From positions 1-64,000 of the forward strand of contig JAZLJL010000101.1 of NCBI GenBank assembly GCA_045617845.1: a DNA stretch of 64,000 nucleotides. Reading direction: 5' to 3'. Each line of letters opens with the position of its first letter. Position 1 is the stretch's first letter. This document shows, in pieces, positions 61,467 to 64,000 of this stretch. The DNA comes from UBA1181 sp045617845 (GTDB taxonomy: Bacteria > Bacteroidota > Bacteroidia > Bacteroidales > Paludibacteraceae). Made by a program: the position numbers and the translations under genes. The notes below the pieces were generated by a model, which had not been told where the DNA came from, made no database searches, and saw nothing but the letters and a program-made list of their open reading frames with translations.

Positions 61467-62177
61467 TTAAAAATTAAACATATCGGACATTCCGAAGAAG
61501 CCCTTTTTGCCTGCGACGAACTCGGCAGCCACGACAGCACCGAGGGCGAATCCCTCACGACTCTTCGCGTCATGAGTCATCGTGATGCTATCCACATCAG
61601 ATTCATATCTGATAGTATGGATGCCAGGCACTTCTCCCTCACGGATGGACTTGATGGCCAAGTCAGTAGGTTTCGCCTCCGTCTCCTTCACCCAATCGGT
61701 CTTGCGGTCGAGATTCTCAAGTATACCCTCCGCCAAAGTGATTGCGGTACCACTTGGAGCATCCAACTTATGGATATGATGCACCTCAGTCATCTCCACA
61801 TTGTAGTTGGAGAACTGGTTCATCATCCGAGCCAGATTCTTACTGATGGCATTGAAAACATAGACACCGATGCTATAATTGGAAGACCAGAACAAGGTCT
61901 TTCCAGTCTTCTCCACTTCATCCTTCAAGGCCGAAGCGTTCCATCCCGTCGTGCCGCTCACCACAGGGACATTCGCGTCGAAACATTTCCTCACATTGCC
62001 CAATGCAGTATCAGGCTTGGTGAATTCAATCGCCACGTCCGCACTTTTGAATGCGGCGGATTCGAAATCACCCAAGTTGTCAATATCTATTGTTGAAACG
62101 ATTTCATGGCCTCTCTCTTTAGCGATTCGCTCGATGATGTGGCCCATTTTTCCGTAACCTATTAATGCGACTTTCAT
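61467..62177 (-). CDS. dapB: 4-hydroxy-tetrahydrodipicolinate reductase
   Basis: A 236-aa enzyme of lysine/diaminopimelate synthesis. NAD(P) loop VALIGYGKMG; catalytic HHIHKLDAPSGTA. The Bacteroidota form is shorter than E. coli DapB. First gene of the dapB-lepB unit. Confidence 0.95.
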   Translation of the reverse strand: MKVALIGYGKMGHIIERIAKERGHEIVSTIDIDNLGDFESAAFKSADVAIEFTKPDTALGNVRKCFDANVPVVSGTTGWNASALKDEVEKTGKTLFWSSNYSIGVYVFNAISKNLARMMNQFSNYNVEMTEVHHIHKLDAPSGTAITLAEGILENLDRKTDWVKETEAKPTDLAIKSIREGEVPGIHTIRYESDVDSITMTHDAKSREGFALGAVVAAEFVAGKKGFFGMSDMFNF

Positions 62178-62200
62178 AACTTTATAAATATCAATTTTGG

Positions 62201-62208
62201 CAAAGATA
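62201..62208 (-). promoter_or_regulatory. -7 promoter box for dapB-lepB
   Basis: Minus-strand TATCTTTG, 23 bases before the dapB ATG, directly after the mnmA terminator. Confidence 0.6.
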
Positions 62209-62210
62209 CT

Positions 62211-62232
62211 AAAAAAGCGCTCAATGAGCGCT
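62211..62232 (-). terminator. Terminator after mnmA
   Basis: AGCGCTCA-t-TGAGCGCT followed by a T run, on the minus strand, 35 bases past the mnmA stop. Confidence 0.75.
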
Positions 62233-62267
62233 CCACAAAAAGAAATATATCCACAGGCTATGACATT

Positions 62268-63392
62268 TTAGCCATTTTTAACCTCACACATTTTCCTCGC
62301 TTTCTTCAAAAGCTTCGCGTCGCCGATGAAACCGCCTCCCAGCACCCTGTCGCCTTGATAGAATGCGGCGGACTGACCCGGAGCCGCCGCATAAACAGGT
62401 TCGTCGAAAGAGACGATAAGCAAGTTCTCGTTCACGACACGCACCCGTGAAGAGGTGGGTTGGGAACGGTATCGGATCTGGGTTTGGACAGGCAGATCCA
62501 AATCCTTCGGGTCAACCAACGAGTAGTTCTCCACGACAATCTCCCTGGTCTCCAGCATGGAACGGTCGCCAAGCATCACCGTGTTTTTCAAAGGATTTAT
62601 CTTCAACACATAAGCAGGTTCACCCAAGGCTATACGAAGGCCCTTCCTCTGTCCGACAGTATAGAATGGATATCCGTCATGTTCCCCCAGTTTATCGCCT
62701 GCGGGATTGACGAAATGGCCACGTCCTATCGCTTCGGTCAGTTCAGGATAGGATTGTCTAAGGAACGTGCGGTAATCGTCCTCCACAAAACAAACCTCCA
62801 TGCTCTCCTTCTTCTGGGAAAGCGAGACGAACCCATTCTCCTCCGCGATTCTCTTCACGTCAGATTTAGAGAGTTCGCCCAACGGGAGCACGACACGGTT
62901 CCATAAGTCGGTCGGCACATTCCAAAGGAAATAGGATTGGTCCTTCAATCCGTCCGAACCTCTGGAGACATATCTCTTACCGTCGAATTCGGACAGCTTG
63001 GCGTAATGCCCCGTAGCGATATAGGCGCACTGCAACCGGTCGGCCAGCTCAGCCATCTTGGTCCATTTCATCGAAGCGTTACAAAGCACACAAGGATTAG
63101 GAGTGCGTCCGTTCAGGTATTCATGGGCGAAGACATCCATCACCGCCCTTTTGAACTCATCACGGACATCGATCACATGATGGGGAAAGCCGATTCTCCT
63201 GGCGAGGTTGCGAGCCTCAACGATATAGTCAGGGAATTCGTCATGGTACTTCTCGTGGTTACGGGGAGCGTCACACATCCACAGTGTCACCCCCTGAATA
63301 TCATAGCCCTGTTCACGCAACAAAAAACAAGCGGTGGAACTATCGACTCCACCGCTCATGCCAACTAATATACTTTTACTATTGAATTTCAT
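62268..63392 (-). CDS. mnmA: tRNA-uridine 2-sulfurtransferase MnmA
   Basis: A 374-aa PP-loop enzyme that thiolates U34 of Glu/Gln/Lys tRNAs. PP-loop VGMSGGVDSSTACFLL; catalytic Cys in PNPCVLCNASMKW (about 101) and a second in MEVCFVEDDYR (about 199). Its ATG overlaps the MORN-repeat gene stop by 4 bases (63389-63392). Confidence 0.95.
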   Translation of the reverse strand: MKFNSKSILVGMSGGVDSSTACFLLREQGYDIQGVTLWMCDAPRNHEKYHDEFPDYIVEARNLARRIGFPHHVIDVRDEFKRAVMDVFAHEYLNGRTPNPCVLCNASMKWTKMAELADRLQCAYIATGHYAKLSEFDGKRYVSRGSDGLKDQSYFLWNVPTDLWNRVVLPLGELSKSDVKRIAEENGFVSLSQKKESMEVCFVEDDYRTFLRQSYPELTEAIGRGHFVNPAGDKLGEHDGYPFYTVGQRKGLRIALGEPAYVLKINPLKNTVMLGDRSMLETREIVVENYSLVDPKDLDLPVQTQIRYRSQPTSSRVRVVNENLLIVSFDEPVYAAAPGQSAAFYQGDRVLGGGFIGDAKLLKKARKMCEVKNG

Positions 63393-64000
63393 TTACCGAC
63401 TTGGTTAACGTCAGGTTCTGGAATCTTACCTTCATTCTTTTCGTTCTCGGCGGCCTCCGCGGCATACTCTTTATTTAACTCCTTACTATTGATCAGGATG
63501 CCCATGTCATATTTCAAAGTATCCTTCACTTTACCGGCGTCATCCTTGACCAACCAGTCACCATCCTTCTTGCCCTTTACGAAACTGCCGACGATGACAG
63601 GGAAGTCATGACCCTCATAAAGTTTGTAAACGCCATCTTCGACACCGTTTTTATAAGGGGACTCGGAATAGAGTTTCCCGTCTTGTAGGTAGCGGGTTTT
63701 CACGCCATCCACCTTACCGTCCTTGTAAGGAGTCACCTCGATCAGTTCACCAGTTTTAGCGAAAGATTTGGTCGTATCGACGAGGACCCCCTTCTTGTAA
63801 TGTTCGATCAAAGAGACCTTTCCCTCGACATAATAAATCCACTCGCCCTCTTTAGCCTTGCCGATATAAGCGCCTTGTGCGGACTTCGTCAAGCCATCCG
63901 TCTCGTAGATGACGATGGCGGAGGTTTCGTTTTCACCATATTGTTGAATTGATTTCAGGACGCCATCCTCATAATAACGTTTAAACGTTCCGACCGGTTG
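63389..64000 (-). CDS. MORN-repeat protein (YwqK-like), 5' end cut by window edge
   Basis: The frame is open from base 64000 to the stop at 63389 (203 codons); the N-terminus lies outside the window. It is built from MORN-like repeats of about 22 residues (GAYIGKAKEGEWIYYVEGK, DGKVDGVKTRYLQDGK, GVEDGVYKLYEG), as in the YwqK antitoxin-like family. It ends in a charged tail (NEGKIPEPDVNQVGK). Role unknown. Coupled to mnmA by the ATGA overlap. Confidence 0.8.
   Translation of the reverse strand, partial: QPVGTFKRYYEDGVLKSIQQYGENETSAIVIYETDGLTKSAQGAYIGKAKEGEWIYYVEGKVSLIEHYKKGVLVDTTKSFAKTGELIEVTPYKDGKVDGVKTRYLQDGKLYSESPYKNGVEDGVYKLYEGHDFPVIVGSFVKGKKDGDWLVKDDAGKVKDTLKYDMGILINSKELNKEYAAEAAENEKNEGKIPEPDVNQVGK

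Overview
This window looks like a chromosomal segment of a Bacteroidota bacterium, most likely order Bacteroidales from a host-associated or anaerobic habitat. The evidence is: type IX secretion (T9SS) C-terminal sorting tails and BspA-like leucine-rich-repeat proteins; promoters of the Bacteroidales form TTTG-N19-21-TAnnTTTG; Bacteroidota-specific families (DUF5606, DUF3098, DUF4827-like, GldI-type FKBP lipoproteins, Rpb6-type omega); few Shine-Dalgarno sites; and the gene order ftsX-DUF3098-uppP-truB-queA.

Bases 1-9,400 are an accessory, minus-strand island of secreted proteins: a T9SS protein cut by the window edge, a C10 (streptopain-like) protease, a broken BspA/T9SS fusion gene, two BspA-type proteins sharing a C-terminal tail, and a secreted protein of unknown function. 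Between them lie two copies of a miniature inverted-repeat element (MITE), one carrying a second nested MITE, and a small acidic peptide gene. A third copy sits at 14,076. Two short genes (38 and 48 codons) are described here.

Bases 9,700-16,700 hold a 38-aa basic protein with a strong ribosome binding site, an overlapping radical SAM/DUF6873 pair, a PQQ-like propeller protein, an outer-membrane barrel, a CE1-type esterase and a DIP1984-family protein. Bases 16,800-25,900 are a housekeeping minus-strand run: hemW, coaD, ftsX, DUF3098, uppP, truB, queA, ileS. Bases 26,000-42,100 are mainly plus strand: yraN, sufS, sufE, two paralogous 111-aa proteins, bamD, omega, tRNA-Pro, rpe, comEC-like, nrnA, two FKBP-type lipoproteins, a SpoU methyltransferase, a degenerate LytM protein, dxr and rseP. 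A glycosyltransferase and a DUF5606 gene face the other way.

Bases 42,100-53,300 are mixed: a CBS/DUF21 protein, an Smr protein with a G9 tract, a NifX-like protein, a second queA-like gene, an orphan AT-rich PP-loop amidotransferase, a secreted phosphodikinase-like protein, a flavodoxin, a two-part chromate transporter with a structured leader, and trmO.

Bases 53,300-55,200 hold an Rpn-type nuclease abutting a tandemly duplicated tRNA-Gly/tRNA-Leu array with degenerate copies, one of which has an Asp-type GUC anticodon on a tRNA-Gly body. The right end (55,200-64,000) is minus-strand housekeeping: mutS, a sigma-54-type response regulator without a DNA-binding domain, a DUF3108 protein, lepB, dapB, mnmA and a MORN-repeat protein cut by the window edge.

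No CRISPR array, prophage or complete insertion sequence was seen. The most unusual features are the nested MITEs and the remodelled tRNA array beside the Rpn gene. All family names come from reading motifs by eye; no database search was run.
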